64,000 nucleotides of DNA, taken from positions 58,261,249 to 58,325,248 of the forward strand of contig NC_088295.1 in the NCBI RefSeq assembly GCF_032854445.1, written 5' to 3'. This DNA is from Liolophura sinensis. Its lineage: Eukaryota; Mollusca; Polyplacophora; Chitonida; Chitonidae. This document shows, piece after piece, positions 20,416-31,023 of the stretch; within the stretch, counting starts at the first letter, position 1; each line of letters begins with the position of its first letter. The notes beneath the pieces are model-generated. The model was not told where the DNA came from. It was given only the letters and a program-made list of their open reading frames with translations, and made no database searches. Position numbers and translations under genes: made by a program.

Positions 20416-20646
20416 AGGATTAGTTTACATTGGAGTTACTTATCCCCTATATACTCCTCCCGTGACTGTACATCGTCAACACCTCTTGCACCACAATCAC
20501 CAGCCGGGTTATCAGGGGATGTCAACACGTCAATGGTGAAGAGGTTTACACAGTCACGATACAGAACGTCACCATAGATACGGGCCGGGGCAGATGGATA
20601 TGTTATTATGCAGGCAAGAGTGTCAGTGTTACTCTGGATGTTCAAG
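20416..20646 (+). pseudogene. Extra 3' half V exon in G3 intron
   Basis: Matches the 3' two-thirds of the G4 V exon almost base for base, including the flank after it. There is no acceptor at its left end. A missing G (TCAGGGGATG versus TCAGGGGGATG) shifts the frame. This is a relic of a second V exon. Confidence 0.85.
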
Positions 20647-20941
20647 GTGAATGTATATCATACAATGTATGTGGAAAACCGAACACGACAAAAAAGACGC
20701 TGAAGGTTTTGACAATGTCACTTAATCCGTTGCCCTAAGGACCTCTGCCTACTAGGAGACTTTAAACGGGTCCACGAAATGTATTTGCCAAGCTAGAGCT
20801 AAGTGGATAAAATCTGTTACAGTAATGCACTGTCTTTCTTATACAAATGTAAATGTTGGGATATCCTTTACAAATATTTGTGATAAAACATTAGAATAGG
20901 AGACCAGATTTGGAAAACCCTCCATTTTTCTTTCATTTCAG

Positions 20942-21253
20942 TAAAGGTAACCCAGGTTACTCTGACGAACTCTCCAGGTGTAGTGTTAGCCGGTGATCCC
21001 ACCAACTTAACCTGTGTGTCATCGCCCAGTAAACCCCAGGCTTGCATAAGGGCATACATACGGAGATGCGATAATGTCCGGGAGTTAGACCCGCATAACT
21101 GTAACGAGGATACCAGCTCGGTACAGACTACAATCCGGACAGTGACGTTTACAGCTAGCGCCGAGGAGAACGGAGCCGAGCTATACTGTAACGCCTCCAA
21201 CAATGTAACGGATCCTCCCGTACGCTCACAAGTCTACACACTCAATGTATACT
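20942..21253 (+). CDS. G3 Ig2 exon
   Basis: Open, phase 1-1: KVTQVTLTNSPGVVLAGDP, NLTCVSSPSKPQACIRAYIR, RELDPHNCNED, GAELYCNASNNVTDPPVRS. Donor T|GTAAGT. Confidence 0.85.
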
Positions 21254-22046
21254 GTAAGTATTATATTGTGTAAATTGGCTGTATCCGAAAAGAGAGAAAA
21301 CCAAGTATGTCGACTGCATACAGGAGAATAATGTGTGACAGTTGAGTTTGTAATTCAATCAGTTTTCAGACTAAAAATGGATTTTTAAATGAGAGATTGT
21401 ATATAGACAAGCTTCAAGTAAAGGAAAAAACACATATAAAAGGATACCTTGTGTGACTGCCACTGTTTAATGAAGTGTAACTGGCTTTTTTCAGGCCATT
21501 TTATATTTTTTTTATGACAAGTTGCGTTTTATTATTTAGGCTACGTAGGGAGCAGAATATTGGGCATCTTTAGTTAAAAGTCAAAAGCTCTGCGTCTAAC
21601 TTCAAACCAGAACAGGTAAACTAATTCGAGTTTCTAACTAAAGGCCTGTATTGACGTACATGGAACGTCACGTGAAAGACGTTGACCATGTCGCCCCTTA
21701 CGTGTACAGACACAGGGTTCTTATGCTGTGCTTGAGCTATTGGCATAGCCTATCACCTCCATTTACAAGAAATTCTAAGAGAACCATTTTCAGAGTCTTA
21801 GTCATAACCCTTCTTGGTATCGAACGAGGGTACCCCTGACCCAACACTTGGTATCAGCAAAGCTGATAAATTATACAGCATTTGTGCACTTGCTAGTTGT
21901 TGTACAAACAAAAGTGTCCCTAATTTAACCATGGATGTGGAATGTTCTTGTTCACAGTAACATGCTCTTGTGACCAGTTGTTACCTGTTGTGTGTGTGGA
22001 ATATGCAGGGTAGTTCACAATACATTACAATTTATGCTATTGTCAG

Positions 22047-22136
22047 ATCCTCCACGGACAGGCGTCCTCCTGTCAGGTTATGTTAACAACACAGGCGTGG
22101 AGCCTGGGGGAACACCGACCTTGACCTGTCAGGTGT
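22047..22136 (+). pseudogene. G3 Ig3 exon, truncated
   Basis: Only the first ~85 bases remain (PPRTGVLLSGYVNNTGVEPG to LTCQ). Homology to G2 and G5 Ig3 stops at CAGGTGTTG. The same breakpoint occurs in G4. Confidence 0.85.
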
Positions 22137-22508
22137 TGTAGCATTTAAAGAAACAAGTGAAAATACTTAAATGCCTCCATTTTCTGTACTTAAGATGCAG
22201 CACATGGGCAGCTATGTTAAAAACGCCGTTCTTGACAATAATAATTCGATGATTATTTATTGATGAACGATGAAAACTGAAATCACCATAAGAATGTCTC
22301 AGCAGTCAAACGTCTTGATAGCATGAACGTGACGGAGAACTCCAGAATAGAGACAGACATGCTAGACAAGAGTATGAATTGAATGTTTCCCAATGGTATA
22401 ATTTTGACAACTTTAACATTGATTAGGAATTGTTAGGTGAACTGTCTTAACTTTATCATACAGCCAATAAATGCCCAACGACAGTCGTGGTTGGTGTGTT
22501 CATTACAT

Positions 22509-22740
22509 TTGGACCTGGTAACGTACAGCTCCGTTGAGATTCGGGACAATCGGGAAACACAGTCACCGTCACAGAAAACGGCAACATGACATTTACATGT
22601 GCCAGTGGTGAGTCCAATCCTGCTGCCGTTCTCACCTGGTACAACAACACCAATTCTATTGCAGAAGCAGAGATATCAGAAGTGAGCTCACAGGGAGGGC
22701 CCAATCTCGGGTACCTCGCCACACAGCGCTATATACGCTA
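22509..22740 (+). pseudogene. G3 Ig4 exon, broken
   Basis: TTTCAG acceptor of the paralogues reads ACATTT here. CGT TGA GAT gives a stop (22535-22537). After GYLATQRY the exon runs straight into the intron preceding Ig5, so the VDRYQDG..CEAQ part is deleted. Confidence 0.85.
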
Positions 22741-22783
22741 TATTTTGCGAGTCAGATCGTCACGTACTGTTTGTTTTTAGCAG

Positions 22784-23071
22784 ATTCACCCCGAATATTG
22801 TGTAACTCAACTCAAGTGACACTGTTCGAAGGACAAAGACTAAAAATCTCATGTGACGTAACATCCAACGATGATGTCGTCATCCACTGGTATAAAAGTG
22901 GCTGTCGAATTGATGACGTTGTGACGAACTCCCAAGGTCCATCTCGGCGTGACGTCACCATGTCGACGGTGGAATAAGAGTCAGCAGAAGCGAGGCTTTC
23001 CGGCGTGTGTCAGATCGAGGCTACGAACAGAATTGGGTCATCAACTAGACAAATAAGAATAAATGTGATGG
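22784..23071 (+). pseudogene. G3 Ig5 exon with stop
   Basis: Starts at a TAGCAG tandem acceptor. Conserved TQVTLFEGQRLKISCDVTSN. One codon is missing near VVTNSQGP and GAA TAA GAG (stop 22975-22977) replaces GAA TAT GAG of G4. Confidence 0.85.
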
Positions 23072-23235
23072 GTACAGTATTTTAATTACTTAAAGTAGAC
23101 CTGTATCACAGCAACAGGTAATGTGTAATGTCATACCACTGACCTACACTCGTGACTGAAGCGTGTGCGATATGTGACGAAGTCCGTTGTGCTATGCAGT
23201 ATGTTTTACACGTTTGTCAATCTTCTCGTTTACAG

Positions 23236-23397
23236 ATTCACCGCCAGTTTGTGGACAGAAAAATGTCCTTGAAGCCGGAGTCAGTAAAGGTGGTATGCTT
23301 GCCATAGGCGTTGTTATTGGTATTGCAGTCGTCACTATCATTGATCTTTCCATGATTTGCTGGCGGCGTCGAAAACCACAATCAGCAGAAAACAATG
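23236..23397 (+). CDS. G3 transmembrane exon with Asp in helix
   Basis: SPPVCGQKNVLEAGVSKGG then MLAIGVVIGIAVVTIIDLSM and CWRRRK. The Asp in the membrane segment is shared with G4 but absent in G2, G5 and G6. It follows Ig5 after only 164 bases because FN3 is deleted. Confidence 0.82.
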
Positions 23398-23918
23398 GTT
23401 AGTTTTTTGCTCTTACCTATGTACACAGTTGTTTTAATAAGTGTGTTTAATGTGTACCGGTAAGACATGTGCATATCAGTTGGATCTATATGTCATGATG
23501 GTCTTGTTAACATGAAATATTTTGTAAACATTTTAGTTTTACTAACATGGTGTCACACCTTCGGCGCAATCCAGTGTACAAATACCTCACGGAGAAAGGG
23601 GACAGTACTCTGCATTTTTATCTTATCTCGGAATAGTGAAGGCTGGTTTTAAAAATTCTGGATACGGATTCAGATCCAGATTACAACCAAATTACAAATG
23701 AAATAAGGGTTGTTTCTTCTCACATGGCGAAGAAGTTTAATGGAAATCCCATGTTTAACTTCTTTACGACATCTGGCAATAGCGACGAATTGATTAAACA
23801 TGGGTGTATCCCAGTGTATATCGTATCACCATCAAAGTGGAAATGCTCAGTGGTTGTATTAAAATTTGTACGAAACACAGACATTTGACAACAATTCCAT
23901 ATCTTTTCTTGTCCTCAG

Positions 23919-23958
23919 AGCACAGGTTTGACCAGGAGAATACAAAACAAGTCATGAG
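23919..23958 (+). CDS. G3 cytoplasmic exon 1
   Basis: EHRFDQENTKQVMR, phase 1 to 2. G4 has the nearly identical exon at 35282-35321. Confidence 0.7.
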
Positions 23959-24119
23959 GTATACAATTAACACTATGTGTTGTTTTTACAGTCCGTGATC
24001 AGAAATGTCCTCTACTAATGTTATTATGTTCTCGTTTGTTATTGTATCTGCAGTTTCAAGCATGAAATCAGTGCCCTATGTTATGAGCCAGGTATAAGTC
24101 TTTAGGTGGTGGTATGGGG

Positions 24120-24385
24120 GGGGGATGGGGTGGCTCCGTGGCTCTGTTAGTTAGTACGCTAGCGCAGCGTAATGCCCCTGGAGTCTCACACCAACTCACT
24201 GTGAGTTCAAGTCCAGCTCATGCTGTCTTTCTTTTCGGCCGTACGTGGGAAGGTCTGACAGCAACCTGCGGATGGTCTTGTGTGTGTGCCGGAATTCCTA
24301 CCACCATAATGCTGGCCACCGTCGTATAAGTAAAATATTCTTGAGTAGGGCGTAAAACACCAATCAAACAAACAAATAAATGACC
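24120..24385 (+). repeat. tRNA-derived SINE, family 1
   Basis: Near full length, in a G3 tail intron: GTGGCTCCGTGGCTCTGTTAG head, box-B-like GTGAGTTCAAGTCC, core CCACCATAATGCTGGCCACC, tail AAACAAACAAATAAA. It is absent from the homologous G2 and G6 introns. Confidence 0.85.
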
Positions 24386-24410
24386 TTGTTGTATGTTGTT
24401 ACTTTGGCAG

Positions 24411-24676
24411 GGTCATAGAAGACAAAGGTATAGAAGAAAGAGTTGTGGAAGATAGAGGTATAGAAGACAGAGTTGTGGAAGGCAGAGTTGTGGAAGACAG
24501 AGTTGTGGAAGACAGAGTTGTGGAAGACAGAGTTGTGGAAGACAGAGGTATAGAAGACACAGTTGTGGAAGACAGAAGTACAGAAGACAGATGTATAGAA
24601 GGCAGAGTTGTGGAAGATAGGGGTATAGAAGACACAGTTGTGGAAGATACGATTGACCTTGAACATGTTTCACATG
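24411..24676 (+). CDS. G3 cytoplasmic exon 2, expanded coding minisatellite
   Basis: Sixteen 5-residue units of the R-V-V-E-D type (15 bp each) before TIDLEHVSHG, against five in G2 and G6. The exon is 266 nt instead of 101 nt, a gain of exactly 11 units, and stays in frame. Four consecutive RVVED units are the core of the expansion. No tyrosine remains: the ITIM-like VEYRGI of G2 is VEDRGI here. Confidence 0.85.
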
Positions 24677-24862
24677 GTAAACTCAACATTATGTTTTACG
24701 CACACAAATATTTGGAACATTATGTAACAAAGAACTCAGTTCTTTGGGTAAAAACATTTGGTGAATATTACTTATTGTAAATAATTAAACTGTGTTGGAT
24801 TCAAACTTTCACAATGAATTGAAGTCAGATGTTCACTGATGGCGAATCTTCGCTTGTCACAG

Positions 24863-24898
24863 GTCACTATGAGGATCTGGACACCACACCCAACCCAG
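24863..24898 (+). CDS. G3 cytoplasmic exon 3, YEDL
   Basis: Reads GHYEDLDTTPNP, identical at protein level to G2 and G6. Confidence 0.8.
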
Positions 24899-25386
24899 GT
24901 AAGATATTTCTGATGAGCATCACCCAATATCCTTAATCTGATTTAATGTGACATTTTGAGTAAAATGTTTTGCATACCTTTTAATTGCTTTGGTGAGCTT
25001 TACAAAATTAGTAACATTTATTCTGCCTGATTCATATTACAGGTTGCTGTAAGCTATTTTGAGTGAATATTTGTTAGAAGAAGTGTTTCTCCGCTTTTAC
25101 CATTCACTGACTTGGCAGTTCTAGAACCACTGTCATAACATCAAAAATTTTTTATTCTCGTTGCTGGTTTCGTAAGCAAGACATCCTGATGTGTAACGTG
25201 ATTTTGGAGAAAGGCTAACGAAAAAGTTTATTGACGTTTTATGTATATGCACAGCGTAGCACGAAAGAGATAAATACGAAAAAACTCCCATGCTTAATGT
25301 GGCGGTACTGCTCAGCAATCGGCCGGCAGTTCTTGGCATTGTGGTCATATTCTGTACTGACTTTTCCGTGTGTTTACACTCATCAG

Positions 25387-25472
25387 GTCCACATTGCGAG
25401 GAGCTCCCAGGAACGACGGCGTCATCTATACCTGGTGAGCACAGAGTCTACGAGAATGAAACCGTGGTATGA
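25387..25472 (+). CDS. G3 last exon, ITAM Tyr replaced by Cys
   Basis: GPHCEELPGTTASSIPG then EHRVYENETVV and TGA. TAC to TGC destroys the second ITAM-like tyrosine. The Y-E-N site and the T-V-Φ C terminus remain. Confidence 0.8.
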
Positions 25473-27519
25473 ACATAAAATGTGATTTTAATATCAGGCC
25501 ATGTATTTGATAACAGAAAAAATTACTAGCATGTATATGATGGCATAATCCGTTACATTTTGAAAGGCCAAATGAGGGAAGTGTTGTGATGTTGGAAGAA
25601 ATGTTAAAAGCGATTATCACTAGTACGTATCTACAGCCCCTTATTAATCCTTGTTAGGATTTAATTGAATTGGTCCATTATGGCTCAATCCCACATTGGC
25701 CGTACTTTAGATAGATAAAGTAGCATGAGTATGTATGCAAACCGGCATTGTCAAACTTCTGTGAAACTAATGAGACCGAATAGTCGGCGGAGTGAAGAAA
25801 CGCCGAATAAGGTCTGCAAAAGCCAGTTGCTGAGAGACATCAACATGTAACGGTAGTGTAAACTTTGCCAACGAGAGGAGGAATGAAGTTGAAATCTCAT
25901 GCAAGTGGAACATTATATAAATATGTACTTTTTTAAACATGTAAATGCTTTTTGTTTTATGTAGCTGTCCTATTTTATGTCACACTGTAATGAATCTGGT
26001 GATCATGTATGAAAGGAAAACTTATCATCGTGTCCTTGAAACTGACGATGAAAGCTATACTAAAAGCCCAGAACAATGCACGGATGAGCACGAACATCGG
26101 TGAAGGTAATGACCGACAGCTAGAACTGACCACTGGCCGTAAGCCATGGTCAAACTGGTGGAAATAAAAGCCAATTGCTCAAACCGATCATGTCAGCTTG
26201 TTTTTGTGTACAACATGCAATTCTGCGGTGTTCTTAAGGCTTAAATGACCCTGTGTTAATTTGCTGGTTTGTTTAACGTTGGAGTTTAAAGACCCTTTTC
26301 ATCATATTGTTTGTCAAATCATTGTTTCGCGACACTGACTATTTGCTGGAAACTAGTCACAATGCCGTTATGTTTATGGTTCTACCTGAATTAAATGCCA
26401 TGCCGACGACAACAGACAAGACTCATTCAGTTTTTTACAGACTGTCTCCCCTCGTCGGGTTCTTGAGAAACACTTAAATCACCAAGAGCTGGATTCGAAC
26501 CCGTAACCAAGTTATTCAAGGCCTGGGAAACTTCCCACAGTATTTATGTTAGATATGACAGGCTGAAGAAAATGTATTTACTTTAGTCCTCCAAGGATAA
26601 CAGGTCAGCATGAGCTTGACTTGAACTCACAGCGACGGGATTGGTCGGAGGTTTCTGGGTTCTGGCGTGCTAATCCCCTGAGCCACGAGGACCCCTCATT
26701 CCTGCCATCACGTCTTTTTTATATTTCTTATTATCGAGTTTAGGATGTGGGCTTACATGAAAAAGTACATCAAAAATTCAGTTTTCTTTAGCTTGATCGA
26801 TGACATCATTTCTGTATATTTCGATCATTGAAGGGAAATATGCATAAATCAGAGTTATTAAGAAACATAAAATATACATTAAAAATGAATTGTTCTCATT
26901 TCACTTAACTCCATACCTTTCGTTTTATAGTATCTCTTCATGTATCCTTTAATAAAAAAACATTGACTACATTTATAGCCTGTTCGTTCTTAAGAATTGA
27001 TAAGGTGTCACATATAGACGTTTGGATGCACTTTGTTGTGCGATTCTGTGAAATGGTTTTTGGTAGCGCCTTTGGTGTCGAAATCGTTCCACATAGCGAT
27101 GTCAGATTAACTCGTTATCATAGGATCTGTAATGTAGGGGCAAACAGGTCAGAAGCTTACGTGATAGGGACATCAAGCATTGCTTGAACTATACTGTTGA
27201 ACAGCTGTACAGAGATTAATCTCCTCGAGTACTATTCACGGGGATGTTCGTCGTTGAGTCCTATACGCCATGGACATAAAGAGATCAGCCAGCTGTAACA
27301 TGTGCGTGTGTTAAGTTACTCAGACAGTTTCCCTTGCGGAGAGTGAAATACTATAGCGTGAAGGGATGGAAGATCATGTATCCACGTACTGGAATGGATT
27401 GAATTGTTTTTATTCCGAATTGCAACCCACAGTTGGACAATAAATGTAAGCCAATGTTCAACATAGCGTTTAAACAACGCCCGGGGAGTGGCACGTGTTA
27501 TGTTTATATCAATGTTGTA
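25473..27519. other. G3 3' flank and spacer
   Basis: First part (to about 26560) parallels the G2 and G6 3' flanks. A partial reverse SINE family 1 lies at about 26605-26700 (AGCATGAGCTTGACTTGAAC). 27278-27500 parallels 18520-18740 and 61205-61410. No receptor exon seen. Confidence 0.5.
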
Positions 27520-28482
27520 TATCAAAAACTTATCAATATGGACCATATCAATATAGAACTTATCAATGTAGAACTTACTTATATAGAACATGTGAATAAA
27601 AAACATATCAATACAGAGCACATCAACATGAACCATATCAATATAGAACATATCAATACACAGTATATCAATACAGAACAACAATATATACCATATCAAC
27701 AGACAGCATATCAAGATAGAACATGTCAATAGAGAGAATGTCAATGTAAAAAATATCTGTATAAAGCATATCAATACAGAGCATATCATTATAGAACAAA
27801 TCAATACAGAAATATCAATACAAAGCATATCAATACAGAACTTATGAATGTAGAACTTATTAACATAGAACATATCAATAAAATACATATCAATACAGAG
27901 CATATCAATATTGAACATATCAATACAGAGCTTATAAATGCAGAACACATCAATATAAAACATATCAACACAGAGCATATAAAATATAGAACATATCAAT
28001 ACAGAGCATATCAATATAGAACTTATCAGTATAGAAGATATCAATATGAAACATATCAATACAGAGCATATCAATATAGAACATATCAATACAGAGCATA
28101 TCAATATAGAACATATCAATACAGAACATATCAATATGGAACATATAGATATAAAACATATCAATACAGAGCATATCAATATAGAACATATAGATATAAA
28201 ACATATCAATACAGAACATATCAATATAAAACATATCAATATAGAGCATATTAATATAGAACTTATTAATATAAAATATATCAATGCAGAGCATATCAAT
28301 ATAGAACTTATCAAAATAAAATACATCTATGTAGAGCATATCAATATAGAACTTATCAAAATAAAATATATCATTGCAGAGCATATCAATATAGAGCTTA
28401 TCAATATAAAATATATCAATGCAGAGCATATCAATGTAGAGCTTATCAATATAAAGCATATCAATGCAGAGCATACTGATAT
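27520..28482. repeat. 15-bp minisatellite array (CATATCAATATAGAA)n
   Basis: Roughly 60 imperfect tandem copies of CATATCAATACAGAG / CATATCAATATAGAA. As 15 is divisible by 3 and the unit lacks stops in several frames, long open frames appear on both strands (Ile/Tyr/Asp- or His/Ile/Asn-rich). These are artefacts of the repeat and not genes. Confidence 0.92.
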
Positions 28483-28744
28483 ATATTTTTTTATTTGACT
28501 GGTGTTTTACGCCGTACTCAAGAATATTTCACTAATACTACGGCGGTCAGCATTATGGTGGGTGGAAACCGAGTCCGGGGGGAAATCTCCGACCATCCGC
28601 AGGTTGCTGCCAGACCTTCCCACGTAAGACCTGAGAGGAAGCCAGCATGAGCTGGACTTGAACTCCAGCGGCCACATAGGTGAGAGACTCCTGCTTCATT
28701 ACGCTACGCTAGCGCGCTAACCAAGTGAACCACAGAGGCCCCCA
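28483..28744 (-). repeat. SINE family 1 inserted in the minisatellite
   Basis: Reverse-oriented, near full length (TTATTTGACTGGTGTTTTACG at left; AACCAAGTGAACCACAGAGG head at right). The 15-bp repeats continue on both sides, so the SINE inserted after the array expanded. Confidence 0.88.
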
Positions 28745-28862
28745 TAAAGCAATGTAGAACATATCAATATAAAACATTAATACAGAGCATATCAATATAG
28801 AACATATCAATATAGAACTTATCAATGTAACACTTATCAGTATAGAACATATCAATACAGGG
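28745..28862. repeat. 15-bp minisatellite, right part
   Basis: About eight further units of the same array beyond the SINE. Confidence 0.88.
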
Positions 28863-29099
28863 ACTACTTATTAAAACTATCTCATGACCTCTATATGCCT
28901 TAAATATGCTGCAACATAACATGCATCCTCTGTACTCATACATGTACCCCAAACTTGTTTGATTAATACACATAGCGCTGTGGTCTCTGAAAGGGATTTT
29001 AAGCAGCATCTTTTACGGTGGTCTGTGGCGACCCAGAGAGCACCAGTGGCATCATGTTCCATCAGTTGTACTTGAAATAGTTCGTTTCAATTTGTTTAC

Positions 29100-29240
29100 A
29101 TATATATTTGATTGGTGTTTTACGCCATACTCAAGAATATTTCACTTATACGACGGCGGCCAGCATTATGGTGGGAGGAAACCGGGCACTGCCCGGGGGA
29201 AACCCACGACCATCCGCATGTTGCTATGTGACCGTTCCAC
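29100..29240 (-). repeat. SINE family 1, truncated
   Basis: TATTTGATTGGTGTTTTACG.. CGGCGGCCAGCATTATGGTG.. CCCACGACCATCCGCATGTTG. The tRNA-like head is missing. Confidence 0.8.
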
Positions 29241-29946
29241 AGTTCGTTCATGCCGTGAATGCGTAGATGTAATCCTGTAGTCTTTGTGTTTAGTTGCCAG
29301 AAATCTGATGTGACGTCACTGGCCCCAATATGGGCAGAAAAGTTCACCGTTGAATGCAAAGTTTCACACGAATGTTTCTAATTTAATAAAACTCTATTAC
29401 ATAATTCAAACTGTTTTGATTCTTCACGTTAGTCTTACCTTTAAACATTCTCCTTTTGACGTAAGAGGTCATTGTTTTGCTGTAAGACAGGATGCGAGAT
29501 CAATAAGAAAATGGTGTTCCTCGTGTTATCATACGCGACAGGGTCAACATACTTGCAAGTATATTTGATGGGCCAAGAGCGGAAAATGGAGATATACCCG
29601 TAGAAAGTATTCTAACAGGCATCGCAGGTCTAGAATTACTCATAAAGGATCATGGTAACGCGTGAAACAACCAAAGAGTTTTTGTTGTCATCTGGGTTGA
29701 CATTAGGCTCTTTCCAAATATTGTGTAGTAGAATGTGAAAACTTGCACAGAGTGTCCGTTTACTGGCGTTACCTGTGGCCTATGCTCAGTATTTTTACTT
29801 CCGGATTGACAATGTTGTCAACATTTTGCTTTTGACAATTTAGGCTGTGTGGAGGTTTCACGGGCTAAAGTAAGCCGCTTGATTTTCAATACTTTAACTG
29901 CCTCATACAATGTACTGTAGCTCAACCTGCAACAAGTTTTATAACT
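29241..29946. other. G4 upstream region
   Basis: Parallels 19060-19735 (before G3) and 62480-63360 (before G7). Relative to G3, about 100 bases holding the TATAAAT, start codon and most of exon 1 are deleted at about 29940. Confidence 0.6.
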
Positions 29947-30138
29947 TTGTGGCAAAGTAAGTACAGATACAAAGTGTTTGCACAAAACAACAGAACCTGA
30001 TTACATGCATTTACCGGAGAGCGACATCTGTCTTCAACTACTTGACGTGTACATTGTATGGTTTTTATTATCAGTTTAGCTTGCATAAGCACTTGAATGT
30101 TTAACTAAAAGATAGGCTTGTTGACGTCCTTGTTTCAG

Positions 30139-30433
30139 TCTGTCTTCAGTCAGTCAATCACAGCACAGGGAGATGTCGTGGCCGTTCGTCCGTTTACCCT
30201 GGAGTGTAAGATATCCAGATCGGCAGGTGACAGGATTAGTTTACATTGGAGTTACTTATCCCCTATATACTCCTCCCGTGACTGTACATCGTCAATACCT
30301 CTCGCAATCACCAGCCGTGTTATCAGGGGATGTCAACACGTCACGATACAGAACGTCACCATAGATACGGGCCGGGGCAGATGGATATGTTATTATGCAG
30401 GCAAGAGTGTCAGTGTTACTCTGGATGTTCAAG
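30139..30433 (+). pseudogene. G4 V-like exon with internal deletions
   Basis: Open to the donor, but a 1-bp and a 5-bp deletion compensate each other, replacing the usual SPAGLSGGCQ with ITSRVIRGCQ. A 24-bp in-frame deletion removes NGEEVYTV. The 5' end is also shifted by 5 bp relative to G7, so it would be out of frame with a normal exon 1. Confidence 0.82.
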
Positions 30434-30712
30434 GTGAATGTATATCATACAATGTATGTGGAAAACCAAACACGACAAAAAGGACGCTAAAGGTTTTGAC
30501 AAGTGTCACTTAATCCGTTGCCCTAAGGACCTCTGCCTATTAGGAAACTTCAAAAGGGTCCACGAAATGAAATTTGCCAAACTAGAGCTAAGTGGATAAA
30601 ATCTGTTACAGTAATGCACTGTCTTTCTTATACAAATGTAAATGTTGGGATATCCTTTACAAATATTTGTGATAAAACATTAAGATAGGAGACCAGATTT
30701 GGCTTATTTTAG

Positions 30713-31023
30713 TAATGGTAACCCAGGTAACTCTGACGAACTCTCCAGATGTAGTGTTAGCCGATGATCCCACCAACTTGACCTGTGTGTCATCGCCCTG
30801 TAAGCCCCAGGCCTGGATAAAGGCGTACATACGGAATTCCGGAAATGTCCGGGAGCTAGACCCGCATGACTGTAACGGAGATACCAGCTTGGTACTGACC
30901 ACAACCCCAAAACTGACGTTTACAGCTAGTGCCGAGGAGAACGGAGCCGAGATGTACTGTAACGCCTCAAACAGTGTAAGGGCCCTCCCGTACGCTCACA
31001 AGTCTACCCACTCATTGTACAGT
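30713..31023 (+). pseudogene. G4 Ig2 exon, frameshifted
   Basis: VMVTQVTLTNSPDVVLADD then NLTCVSSPCKPQAWIKAYIR. One base is lost between GTAAGG and GCCCTCC, shifting the last ~20 codons. The second-disulphide Cys (QAC) is Trp. Confidence 0.82.

Larger units (their letters stand above)
19806..25472 (+). pseudogene. G3: damaged Ig receptor, maybe truncated isoform
   Basis: Intact exons: 19806-19845 (MKDLLTALLSLWQ), V 20031-20381, Ig2 20942-21253, TM 23236-23397, tail 23919-23958, 24411-24676, 24863-24898, 25387-25472. Damaged: Ig3 (22047-22136, truncated after LTCQ), Ig4 (22509-22740, acceptor AG lost, TGA at 22535-22537, 3' end deleted), Ig5 (22784-23071, TAA at 22975-22977). FN3 is absent. 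The normal transcript is therefore broken. Because extracellular exons are phase 1-1, skipping Ig3-Ig5 would leave a 430-aa frame (V, Ig2, TM, tail). The TM helix contains an Asp (VVTIIDLSMI), the second ITAM tyrosine is Cys (HCEEL), and tail exon 2 is expanded. Shared lesions with G4 show the damage predates their duplication. Confidence 0.8.

Noticed and set aside
24364-24689. Minus-strand frames rich in F-H-N-S or L-P-Q-L-C repeats
   Set aside because: They are antisense shadows of the coding minisatellite of G3 tail exon 2.
27316-28326. 336-codon minus-strand frame rich in Ile, Cys and Leu, and plus-strand partners
   Set aside because: It is produced by the 15-bp minisatellite, whose unit length is a multiple of three; both strands are open. 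No biological domain.
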